From assembly GCA_027946555.1 (NCBI GenBank), contig JAPEVC010000147.1, forward strand, positions 29,724 to 93,723: 64,000 nucleotides of DNA, read 5' to 3'. Position 1 is the first letter of the stretch. Each line of letters starts with the position of its first letter. The position numbers were made by a program, and so were the translations under genes. This document shows, in pieces, positions 32,189-42,529 of this stretch. The notes below the pieces were generated by a model. It saw only the letters and a list, made by a program, of their open reading frames with translations, was not told the origin of the DNA and ran no database searches. The DNA comes from Gnomoniopsis sp. IMI 355080. Lineage: Eukaryota; Ascomycota; Sordariomycetes; Diaporthales; Gnomoniaceae.

Positions 32189-33730
32189 CTATATACCTTG
32201 ATCAGCCTGTGGCAGCCCAGCCGCGTAGTACTTACTCGCGATAGGCTGCTGTATTTGCTTCGAGTCTAGCGGTAGCAGTCTTCGCGATGCGGCTTTGAAC
32301 TCCTCATAAGCCTCGTACCACTTCTCGTCGACGCCTTGCATTCTCTCAACGCCACGCTCCTCGACGCCTTCATTGGCCCATCTCAGGATGTCCTCCATAT
32401 ATGGCACCTGATTCTTAATCAGACTGTGGAACTCCTTGCCTTTGGCGCCCTTGGCTTTTCTAGCCTTGTACTGTGCTTTCATGGTATCTTCGCTTGGCAG
32501 GTTGGACAGACCTGCATATACTCGAGCAACAACTTCTGCCTGGAAGTCGAACATAGAGAAGGTTGAGGTGTAGTATGGCACACCCACAAAAGAGAGAGTT
32601 GGGTCCGGAATGTAGAAGATGTCTTTGTGGAGGTTGTGCGTCACGCATTTGTCCGCAGTGATAATGATGTTCTCATCCGCCTCTTCATAAGGAATGGTCT
32701 CGGACTCTAAACCTTTCAGGAAAGGATACGTCGTCTGGTATCCGGACGCAACGATAACTTGGTGGATATCAGTGAGGATCCGTCCATCCGTAAGATGTAT
32801 CGTGCCTGGTATCGGCGCATCAGAGTCCCCTTCAAGACTTTTACCCTCATCTAACTTGAAAGTCTTGAGTCCAGGTACGCGCTCTGAGTTGGCTGGGAGA
32901 AGGGATGGGTCAAGGTCGAATATGCCACCTCTCGAGGATTGATAGGTTTTGTTGGCAACACCCTCAAGTTCTTTCGCGATATCCAGCGAGGACACTCCGG
33001 CACCAATGAGGAAGACATTCTGGCCTTTGTATGTTGTTGGATACCGATAGCTCTTCGAGTGCATGACCCTATTCGGAAACTTCTGCTTCCACTCAGCCAG
33101 TCCAGGGACATGCGGGATCAGAGGCACGTGGTAGTGACCAGCAGCGACGACCACCGCGTCAAAGGTCCAGTCCTTGTCCTCAAATGAGATCCTGCCGTGT
33201 TCAATCCTTTTTAATGTCCTGCTTCGAAGGCTCCATTTGCCAGTTTCAGGTCTCTTGATGGCCTCTTCCACGCGAGTATTGTACAGTGTAACGTCTTGCG
33301 CACCAGTCTTGTGTGCAAGCTCTTGAACGTATTTCTCGATGTCCTTGTGAGTGACATGATCTGGTGTGCCCTCTGGCCATTGAAGAAGGGTGGATCTCAT
33401 CATCCGAGTAGGCACGTTGTTCATGAGTCCCTCATAGCACGGGCCGGGTGGCGCGTGGGCCAAGAGGATATCGTCTTCCCTGTCGTTGACCGCACCTTTC
33501 GTGTCAGGCTTGATTCCATTAGTGGTGTCTGATGGGCTTCCAGGTCTGCTATTTTCCTCGGCTGGGTACTCAGGGTCCTTGTCTGCCCTCGGGTCGAAGT
33601 GCCACACGCCCCCAGCAACGTCTGAGCGCTCGAATACGACTACTTCAAAGCCATGTCTCAGGAGATGTGCCGCTGAAGATACCCCGCTGATGCCAGCGCC
33701 AATAACGGCAACGGACTTGATGGGAGCCAT
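32189..33730 (-). CDS. flavin-containing monooxygenase (FMO-like)
   Basis: A single-exon coding region of 513 residues from the first true ATG at 33730; a TTG-started extension of three codons is not used. The FAD-binding Rossmann motif is near the N-terminus (VAVIGAGISGVSSAAHLLRH), followed by VVVFERSDVAGGVWHFD. The FMO identifying segment is recognisable as FPNRVMHSKSYRYPTTYKGQ and a second nucleotide-binding motif is VFLIGAGVSSLDIAKEL. A late block, IVASGYQTTYPFLKGL, is also typical. Such enzymes use NADPH and O2 to oxygenate N or S atoms of small substrates or do Baeyer-Villiger reactions; the substrate is unknown. It is convergent with the S28 gene (132 bases apart) and lies downstream of a permease on the same strand, so it may belong to the permease and dioxygenase group to its right. 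Confidence 0.9.
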   Translation of the reverse strand: MAPIKSVAVIGAGISGVSSAAHLLRHGFEVVVFERSDVAGGVWHFDPRADKDPEYPAEENSRPGSPSDTTNGIKPDTKGAVNDREDDILLAHAPPGPCYEGLMNNVPTRMMRSTLLQWPEGTPDHVTHKDIEKYVQELAHKTGAQDVTLYNTRVEEAIKRPETGKWSLRSRTLKRIEHGRISFEDKDWTFDAVVVAAGHYHVPLIPHVPGLAEWKQKFPNRVMHSKSYRYPTTYKGQNVFLIGAGVSSLDIAKELEGVANKTYQSSRGGIFDLDPSLLPANSERVPGLKTFKLDEGKSLEGDSDAPIPGTIHLTDGRILTDIHQVIVASGYQTTYPFLKGLESETIPYEEADENIIITADKCVTHNLHKDIFYIPDPTLSFVGVPYYTSTFSMFDFQAEVVARVYAGLSNLPSEDTMKAQYKARKAKGAKGKEFHSLIKNQVPYMEDILRWANEGVEERGVERMQGVDEKWYEAYEEFKAASRRLLPLDSKQIQQPIASKYYAAGLPQADQGI

Positions 33731-34531
33731 GCTCTGCAAGTAGGCAATGCAGGGTTATTAACAAGAGATCACTGGAGGCTGGAAGGTGAGATGTAAGATG
33801 AGATAAAACAAGCCAAGACGAGGCTGAGATCTCCGTTTACTGATCTTAGCAACACAATACGTCGTCAACCTCTTTTTAGTGATGTTTGCTGTGTATATAC
33901 ATGAAACGAACGTCGAGTCTACTGCAGATCAACTGGCAGCGCTCGGCGTTTGGAGTCGCGGCTGGGCAATGGCGCAATCCTGGACCCCCAATTACGCTAT
34001 GAGGGGACACAATGAGAAACATCTCATGCGATCTGATAAGCATGATGCCTTGCGGAAGCGGATCATCGGACTGCCCATGTTGCCGGGTCTTTACTAATAG
34101 ATTATACGGAGGCTGACGGACCAGGAACTGAGCGCTGCAGGCTGTCAGTATGATTGTGGTGGCTCCGTCTCTGTTCCTACGACGATCAACGCTCAAACGC
34201 TTGGTATTGGTACTGTGCCTATAAGTAGATACTTGGGAACAGTGTTTGGCTTTTTACAGAAGGGATCTAAGAGAGTACTTTGGCTAGAAGAGAGCTGGAA
34301 GCTTTACGCAAGAGGCATTCCCCGTTTGCCTTGTTCAAAGCTAAAGTAGTTCCATCGCATGCATCCAGACCCCAATCAATCAGACACATACGATATGCTT
34401 GATGTACCAAAACACACATCTATGGATCGAGGCAAAAATGCCGTACCGAGGCATGGGAATAGCCATAATTCTCTAGGATAGGGTATCTGCAGTGGGTATA
34501 TTATCTGGTTTCTCATGGCTATCTAGAACAT
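33731..34531. other. intergenic stretch between monooxygenase and permease
   Basis: Upstream region of the monooxygenase and 3' flank of the permease. No gene is supported; a plus-strand frame at 33879-34097 has no recognisable features. Just before the monooxygenase ATG there is a good 3' splice signal (TACTTGCAG), so the gene may have an intron in its 5' leader. Confidence 0.4.
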
Positions 34532-36175
34532 CTAAATTGCGTCTTCGTAAGAATCGCTTTCTAGTCTCTTCTTGGCCTGCTCTTTCTTATGTAGATGACG
34601 GACCACAAATGCCGTGGCTATCATTGCCAGAGCAACGAAGATCATCGTCATGAATCCCTTGTGGAATGACGGTGCATCCGTCTCCAGCCAAATGACGTTG
34701 GGAAGCCAGGCTTGGAAGACGTAAGCCATTTCGTTCATGGTACCAATCACCAAGGCTCTCTCCTCGTTGTCGTCGGAGCAGATTTCGTGCGCCCACGCCA
34801 TGATCAGGCCAGAAATGCCTCCGCCAAAGCCCTGAAGAATGAAGCAGGCCCATTTCCATCCGTCTGGAATTGCCCAAATAGCCATTGAAATGTTAATCAC
34901 AAAATTGTTCGCGCCTGAGTAGACAATACCAGGCCATCGTGCGCCTCGGAAAATGGAATCAGACGTCCATGCGTAAATATACGTTGTGATGACTTGTACA
35001 CCCTGCGTGATTGTCTGCATAATTATGTTAGCTAGATGTGTGCCGTCAGAGTTATTAAGCTCGCAACTCACAGGATAGGTATTGACATGAACAGTACTGT
35101 AGCCTCTCAGCTTGAGCCAATCCGCGAATACAGGTTGGCTACCGTAATTGTTTCCGTTGTTGAATAACACATAAAGAAGGGTCAAGAGGTAGATGTGCCA
35201 GCTCGAAAAGATTTTCTTGAACTTGGCCTTCGTGTATGGCTCCCGTGGTGCACGTCCTTCAATCTCCATACGCCTTTTCCCCATTTCGATCTCTTCCTTG
35301 CTTAGATAGAACGCACGACAAATCTCAGGAACATCTGGGAAGAAAAGAAAGCCCAAGAGGGCGATGGGGAGCGAGATGACCGTGTTAATGATGAACAGCC
35401 ATTGCCAGCCGTGATAGCCATCGGTGCCATCGAGACTAATCACTGCCGCCATGAGGTAGCCAGAGAACATGGATCCGAGGCCACTGGAGGCGTGAAAGAT
35501 GCACGACCTCTTTGCAAGCTCGTCTTTGCGATACCACGACCCAATAACATATTGAATGCCCGGGTAGAAGCCGGACTCAGCCAGGCCGATGAAAAATCGC
35601 AAAACATACATCTGCGTGGGCGTTGTGCATTTGCACATTAGAATAGTAAGGACGGACCAAGTGACCTCACAAGCCGGTATCCATATCGATGGGCGGATCT
35701 TGGTAAGGAGCATATTGCTAGGAATCTCGCCAATCACATAGCCGACAGTCCAACATGTGGTCATGATGTTCAACTGGTTTCCGTAGAAGCCCATGTCTTC
35801 CTTCATTCCGGAGACGTACGCATTGCTAATATTGACCTGTATCCATCGTCAGCACCAACTGTAGTATGCGACTACATGATCCTGGCTTACCTGGTCAAGG
35901 TACTTGATGAAGTACCCCAGTGAAGCAAAGGTGAGAATGACCGCGTCAAGCTTGAATAGGAAATGCCGCTCCGCAGGCGACTTGTCGAATGTATCCCAGA
36001 AGTACGAGCGCCATGTTCTCTTCGGGGTGCTCTGGACGGTGATGGCAGAAGATGAGTACGCATCATCAGACTCCAGAGTGTCGTGATGGGCTTTCTCGTC
36101 AGAGTGGCCGCCCGACAAGTGGACAGCCTTCTCGTTGTCACTACCGCTGCCGGGGTCGATAGCTGAGGCTGTCAT
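34532..36175 (-). CDS. MFS permease, allantoate permease (Dal5) / anion:cation symporter family
   Basis: Three exons (35891-36175, 35072-35836 and 34532-35014) give 510 residues with about 12 membrane segments. The hydrophilic N-terminus carries an acidic, Ser-rich tail, then DAVILTFASLGYFIKYLDQV and NISNAYVSGMKEDMGFYGNQ, a hallmark of the Dal5-like family. Further blocks are VGYVIGEIPSNMLLTKIRPS, RFFIGLAESGFYPGIQYVIG and SWYRKDELAKR. Relatives import allantoate, ureidosuccinate, dipeptides, vitamins or carboxylates with protons across the plasma membrane. Intron 2 (35015-35071) is 57 nt with no in-frame stop, so its retention would add 19 residues without breaking the frame. The gene is divergent from the TauD-type dioxygenase and upstream of the monooxygenase on its own strand, suggesting a joint substrate. 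Confidence 0.92.
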
Positions 36176-37200
36176 TATTGCGACGGGTTTTTGTCAGCTG
36201 CGCGTCGTCGGCCTACAGACTCGTGGGTGCAGCTCAGGGCTCAGGTCAGGGTGGCAGCGGGTGGTCACCTTAGCCAATCTTGTTGGAATAGACAACCAGC
36301 ACGCCATCTTTCCAGATATATGGTATTCCAACCTCGCCCGAGAGCAGATCGGCCCCACGTTCGCCTCCCTTCCGTTGAAAATGTCGGAATGGCGTGCTGG
36401 TAGCCTTGAGGGTGCGCCATCAAGCATACCCAAATCCTGCATGTAGACCCAATTGAAATCCAGTATGCTGTGCCATTACGGTGGTCTCCCGGGTGCTATC
36501 AGACTTCCCATTCGCTTGACGAATGCAATCTAAGATTGTCGAACTAGGACAACAGGCAGGACCTCCGGTACCTGCCCTCGTCCGCTCCATTATTGACACC
36601 AGGGGGGACTTTGACCTACCATGCCGGAGCTGAGGTCGTTGAAGGATTCCACAGCTTGAGAGTTGCCGAGCCAGTGTTTGGCCTGGATGACACCAGCCGC
36701 ACCAGGTATCACGCAATGGGGCCCCCCACTGAACGCTGTTGGATTGGATTGGAAACCCCCGCAGATACGGCTTCGCGCTATCAGTGTCAAATTTGGAGAT
36801 TTTAGTTCTCAGGATGATCGCAGCTACTCTGGTGATGGCGTGCTGCTCTCTGTTGGAGTTGTTGGGTACGTGGATGGTGCATAGCTGCCCTGATCTGTAC
36901 GAAACGTGCTACAAGCTCATGCAAGCGCGATGGCTTCAGCCACGTTGACTCGCGGTTCTCCGCATCTTGATCAGAATGCGGAAGTCCCATTTGGAGATTG
37001 GGCATTCCGCAGTATCATGATTAGAAATGCATAAGATCATGTCTGGCGTAGAAGACAAGTGCATGAGGTGATATCGAGGAGACGTTCGGGATATATATAA
37101 TGATAGTTAACAGTTTCTGAAAAGTCGTTCGGCTTCAGTTAAGCAGCAATATTCACATAAATTAAACTCGATAGCTAAAATCACTTTGCATTTGGTAACC
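36176..37200. other. divergent promoter region of permease and dioxygenase
   Basis: About 1 kb between two divergent genes, with no gene of its own. On the dioxygenase side there is a TATA-like ATATATATAA at 37091-37100. Two HGATAR sequences, TGATAG at 37101-37106 and CGATAG at 37169-37174, lie between it and the ATG. Confidence 0.45.
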
Positions 37201-38489
37201 ATGGCTCCAGCTCCAATCGTTCCTGAGATCGTTGATGTTGCCGAGCCCAAGAAGGACACACTCGGCCTGCCCGAGCCCGCGCTGGCCCGCCTGAAGAAGG
37301 CCGGGATTGATCTTAGCAACGGATATCCATACAGGCCTTCTAGGCCACTGTATCTGGATGATGTGTATAAGATCCGCAACAAGGAGCGCGCCTATGTCGA
37401 CCCGGGCTCCAGGGCCGACAAAGAGAAGAAGGCACTTTTCTCCGCAGCTACGAAGGTTACCGACCTGACTACTCATATCGGCACAGAAATCGAGGGACTT
37501 CAGCTCAAGGATCTTACGGACCAGCAGAAAGATGAGCTTGCCCTTCTCATTGCCGAGCGAAGTGTTGTCTTCTTCCGGGATCAGGATTTACCTCCCCAGA
37601 AGCAACAAGAACTTGGGGCTCACTTTGGCGAGGTTGAGGTTCATGTGAGTTGTTTCGGATCTGTACTTGATTTGGGCCGGTACATGAATGTCGCTGACAA
37701 ACTGGACAGCCGCAAGTTCCACAGGTACCTGGCCTCCCGGGTGTAAGCATCATTTGGCCAGACCTGATGGCTACTGAGCGTCAGGCTGGCTTCCGCAAGC
37801 CAGGTGGTGCATCTCGTTGGCACAGCGATCTTGTCCACGAGTTGCAACCCGCAGGCTACACTCACCTTCATAATGACACCATTCCGCCAACGGGAGGCGA
37901 CACCTTGTGGGCCAGTGGCTACGCCGCATACGAGAAGCTGAGCCCCGACTTCCGCAAGCTCATTGACGGCAAGCTTGCTGTTTACAGGTCAGCTCATCAG
38001 TATCTTGACCGTGAGCATCCTGAAGACGGCCCTCAGCACATCGAGCGGATTCACCCGCTTGTTAGAACTCACCCAGCCACCGGCTGGAAGTCGTTGTTTG
38101 TGAATCGTGCCATGTGCCATCGCATTGTGGGCCTGGACAAGGCAGAGAGTGATGTGATTCTCAACTACCTTTGTGATGTGTATGAGCATAACCCGGATAT
38201 CCAGCTCCGATTCAAATGGTCGCAGGGCGCAAGCGCCATTTGGGACAACAGGTAGGTTTCATTGTAAATGGTTTTTTTTTCGGTTTTTTGGCAACAGGAA
38301 CTGATAAGACTCGACAGAATCACTATCCACAACGCCTCTTGGGACTACGGCGGCAGACACCCCAGGCATGGAACTCGCGTCACTTCTCTCTGTGAGAAAC
38401 CGTACTTTGACCCCAGTTCCCCAACTCGGAGACAAGCTCTGGGGTTGTTGGGGGAGGATGAAAGGGAAGTTCTTGATGGGCCGGCCTAA
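37201..38489 (+). CDS. TauD/TfdA-family Fe(II)/2-oxoglutarate dioxygenase
   Basis: Three exons (37201-37644, 37710-38251 and 38318-38489) code for 385 residues. The family uses Fe(II), O2 and 2-oxoglutarate; fungal members with this layout include taurine/sulfonate dioxygenases that release sulfite. The N-terminal extension PALARLKKAGIDLSNGYPYR is typical of the fungal subfamily. The core starts at THIGTEIEGLQLKDLTDQQK and VVFFRDQDLP. The iron ligands are HSD in SRWHSDLVHE (about His186 and Asp188) and the distal His in ITIHNASWDYGGRHPRHGTR, where Arg residues bind 2-oxoglutarate. Nothing appears broken. It is divergent from the Dal5-like permease and convergent with the LtrA gene (234 bases). 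The substrate, sulfonate or another acid, is not certain. Confidence 0.9.
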
Positions 38490-38723
38490 TGTTTGAAAGT
38501 TCGGGGACCATGAATTTGCTGTTACTACCGATATCAGTGTTTTTGGATTATGGTCACCTCAAGGGATATGTGCTAATATAGCACCTGCACATATCTTGGT
38601 GAAGTCAGGACTTGCAAGATTGATGAGAGCTCAGAAGTCGGGTTGACTTTGCAATCAAAGCCAGTGGATGCATGGTAGTTAAATCGGAAGAGTCTTATTA
38701 AGTGCTTGTAAATGTTACGATGT

Positions 38724-40843
38724 CTACGATACCATGTCTCGGGTCTTAACGGGTCTTTGCCCGCCCATCTCTATAAGGCTGGCGTACCCTGTGCTAGGTC
38801 TGGAAACAAGTGTGTCAACATAATCCATCTCGATAATCTCAAGAGGAGGTTGACGCTTCAGCTTGCTCCCCTTGATTTCAGGGTCCTTTTCCGGGTCGTG
38901 GGCAAGTTGATCATAGTGCGGCCCACCATTGTGATCCATCTTATGGTTCGTCGAGACCGGGCGATCATCTCTCAAAATCCTCCTGTTAGCCAACGGTCGA
39001 ATCAACTTGTCAGAAAAGTTGATTAGCGCCAGAATGCAGGTCGCGATCGGAAGTAGAAAGGGCTTCCCGAGCATGGCGTGGAGGTATGGCTGATTCGCCG
39101 TGATGGCGAGAGCACATATGCAGACTACCACCATCAGGCCTCGCGTGGCCTGTCCAACGTAGTCTGAGAGATCCGCCCTGTGCCTGCGAATCATGTACAG
39201 AAAGGCCATATAGCAGATGAGTAGGACGGCAAGCGAGCACCACCAGTACACATAGACAGTCTCGAAGGATCCCCAAGCAATAGATTGTGGCTCCGATGTG
39301 GAGAGCTTCTTGGGGTCAAGTTTGATTCCCAGCGAGGAGAACGTGGCTGTCCAAACATCGGCTGTCAACTCGTTGAAGATCGTGGGGATACCATCACTCC
39401 CCATTCTTGGGGCCGTAGTCGTGTTGGCTTCACTGCAGACACCTTGGTGAAGGGAAGACGTGATAAGGCGAATTTCTGGGATAATACCGCTGTCAAATAT
39501 TGCTTTCGTTTCCAATTTAGTGTCGAACTGATAGTAGGCGACCGTTGCATTGAGCTTGGACCCTAGCTCCAAGCCATCAAGATGCTCATCGACACAGTAT
39601 TCTTCGAGGGCTGACGTGAATTTTGAGATGTTGTAGATAATGAGACGCGCCTGGGCAATTTGCTGGGCCCCCTCCGCCACACCGACAATTGCCAAATGGA
39701 ATGGGAAGTGCAGAACACTCCATATTTGCTGCTTGATCGTACCGTAGTGTCCTTGGGGCTGATTGTCGAAGTACAACGCCCATAGGAAGAGAAGAATGAG
39801 AATGATGCTGATGACCTGTCCAGTTGCCACAGGATCCAACGTGTCAGACTTCCCCATGAGTTTGCTCACCGTCTTCGTAACGCCAATGGCTCCCTCCCCA
39901 ATGACGATAAGTGTAAGTAAACCCATTCTTTCAACAAGATGTGTAGCTTTGAAAGATAACATTCTCCAAAATGATGAAATGACGATTGTGGACAGTCCTT
40001 CCAAGAGCATGACAACCGCCCATAGCAGAACGATGATATCGGACACTTCGGCGCCAACTAGGAACGCTGCAGACATTCCGCCGAAGATGATTGTCGAAGT
40101 AGCATATACCGCCGTGTTCAAACAGAGAGGGAGCACGAGACGCTCGTATCCACCTTTGCAGACTGTGAAGATGAGGACGACTGTATACTGTAGTGCCAGC
40201 TGACATCGTGAGAGGACTAGCGTATAGCACAAAATTCGGAAGCTCTGTGAACGGAGATAAGTCAGTCTTTGGCTGTTGCATGTCTTGATGCACCATCACG
40301 CACCTTGTTGTCATTTGACTGCATGTCTGGAGCTCTCGAAAATGTGGGTACGGTGAACTTGCTCCCCACCAAAGCGAAGATAACAAAAACAAGCATTTGC
40401 CCAAACTTGCACATCCGTTCGTACTTGCAGTCTCTCGCGAAGCGGACATCGTGGAGGGTGATTTGGAACCACGTGCTCCACAGCACGGCGAAGAAGCCAA
40501 TATATGAGACGAGGGCATCCACGTCGGTAATAGTATGGTACGTTGTAAATGTTGCTAGGTTGGCAACAAAAAACAGATCAAAGAACAACTCTAGCGTACT
40601 GGCTTCGTGCCGTTGATTGAAGACCAGCTCATCGCATTCTGCACTCTCTGCGCCCAGCAAAGGGCTCTCTATCCAAGGCACGTCATTGTGTAGTCTGTAT
40701 TTCACATGTTCAGTTTGCCTAAAGATAGAAGTCGGTCAGCTTGAGCAGTCTAACACTGTGAGACAGATCTGTGGTTCAAGTCTGAGTTCTGACCTTCTCA
40801 TGTCCTTTTGCCTACGCAAGAACCTCTTTAAATGCGGCCCCAT
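38724..40843 (-). CDS. LtrA-family multi-pass membrane protein
   Basis: A three-exon model (40794-40843, 40304-40718 and 38724-40244) gives 661 residues. The family is named after the bacterial low-temperature requirement protein A and is common in filamentous fungi; its biochemical role is unknown. The opening block is characteristic: ASTLELFFDLFFVANLATFT followed by many hydrophobic segments, for example YIGFFAVLWSTWFQITLHDV, VERMGLLTLIVIGEGAIGVT and ISIILILLFLWALYFDNQPQ. The C-terminus is a hydrophilic, cytosolic-looking tail. The first exon is small (50 nt) and joins at a GTCAGA donor, which is off-consensus; the start is therefore the least certain part. Without it, no ATG opens the second exon. 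Introns are 75 and 59 nt. Confidence 0.85.
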
Positions 40844-42529
40844 TCTTGATGACCAGAGATATATACGACAGCTGGGTTATACACAAAGTGAATCGTGTTG
40901 CCGGGATGTTAAGACTTAGTAGCCAAACACACGCCGAAACGTGGTTTCTTGCGTCAACTTATGGCGCTTAAGCATCGGAGTCTCGTTTGCATAGAGCTGT
41001 TGATTGTGGAGAATGACTGTAGATTTAACGCATGAGAAAGAACGGTGTAGTAGTTCTAGCCGACGTGAAATTGCAGATCGTGTCTTTACGAACAGCAGCT
41101 GTAAGGCTCCATGGTGATCTCGGTCTTCCCAACAGACCGATGCGATGTTCGGGACCCGGGGCTGACTTTGGGCTGAGTCGGACGCCACATTCAGGGTGGC
41201 ATATAGACGTGGAATTAACAAAAGAGATATTCCCAATGGCTACTAGGCAGATAGAGTTGGTAGCCTGCCAAGCAGACGGTTATCCAGATCGACATTTTTA
41301 CTGCTTGATACTTCCCGACCCTAGGCGGACGTTGACTCGCGACGTCTCTATGTAGGTTAACCGCAGGTGACTGCCCCGCAGTCAAGCCATCGAGCAATCT
41401 TGTGAATGAACTGTACTAAATTTAGACTTGTACTTGTCGAAGAGAAGTATCCATTCAGATTCGTCGATTTTGCCACGTTTGTATTGGCCCACGGTGTTGT
41501 ATATTCGATATACAGGTATGAGCTGCGCAAGTGTGACGACAGTCTAGCCACGTTCATCATAGACGACATCAGGCGAGTGCTGATATCAACGGACCAATGC
41601 ACCAAAAGTTTTGAATAGACGAGAATTTGCTGGTGATCCGAACTTTGAGTGCTCGCTCGATATTGTGTGACTATGATGGCATCTCGGAAAGTAAAAAGCT
41701 TGAGCTTGACGCAGTACCTGCGTACCATCAAGACTCTGGTCGGATACCTAAGTACATAGGTATAATTGATTGTATATACTCAATGACCACATGACATAAC
41801 GTGGAATATAGGCAAAAGACCTGACATTAGGGCTGATTATCTTCCAGCCAAATCTGATATAACCAGAATAAAAAAGATGAGACATCTAATAGCTGCAGCC
41901 TATTTCAGCTCATTGTTTGGAGTCATTGTGGCGTCTGCACCTTTTGACACCCGCTACGGCACGCAGTTTCACTGCTTCAAACCGTTCCAATATTTGATAA
42001 TCTTCAAAGAATTGTTACATAAAACTACGGTCATTGAGTCTTCACGGTCGCAACAAGCTGTGCAGGACGTCAGAGGGCCAGAAGGTCCTTGTTGTAGTGT
42101 GGAATTTGGCTGATTGGGTGTATCTTAGTGCCCGACTCGGTTTAGCTTGGCACCAGGTCACTTCAAGGGAGAGCGAAATTAGCTATTCTCAGACCCAAGC
42201 CTCAACTCAGTAGCTTGGTTAAACCTAACAGGACAGTATATCAGATGGACTGAAGAGTAAAAAATCCAGCACATAGAAACATTTGTCTATGAATTAAGTT
42301 TGTGACAGTGACAGCGTTTAGAAATGGGAAGATGTGCCGTACAAGAGTTAGGTTGTGGCGGTGCGTGACGACGTGTGGCTGTGTTTACACGGAGGGACAC
42401 CCCTGCTCTGCCAAATAAGGAGGCTCGACGATCTCCGCCCTTGGACCGCAGCTCTCGGCGGTCTCACGAGATAACAAACACGACTAATCAAACGCGATTC
42501 CACCACGCGCGTTTCGCGTTGTTTCCAAG
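40844..42529. other. intergenic stretch with one possible small ORF
   Basis: The promoter side of the LtrA gene lies at its left end, with ATATAT-like sequence near 40858. Apart from the weak signal-peptide frame at 41877-42113 I see nothing gene-like. Confidence 0.4.
41877..42113 (+). CDS. possible small secreted protein or remnant (weak)
   Basis: A 78-codon frame with ATG and stop. It begins with a convincing secretion signal (MRHLIAAAYFSSLFGVIVAS, then APFDTRYG). The rest shows no regular cysteine pattern or domain, so the frame may be only the first exon of a small secreted protein or a decayed one. A TATA-like GATATAA lies about 20 bases upstream, closer than usual to the ATG. Confidence 0.25.
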   Translation: MRHLIAAAYFSSLFGVIVASAPFDTRYGTQFHCFKPFQYLIIFKELLHKTTVIESSRSQQAVQDVRGPEGPCCSVEFG

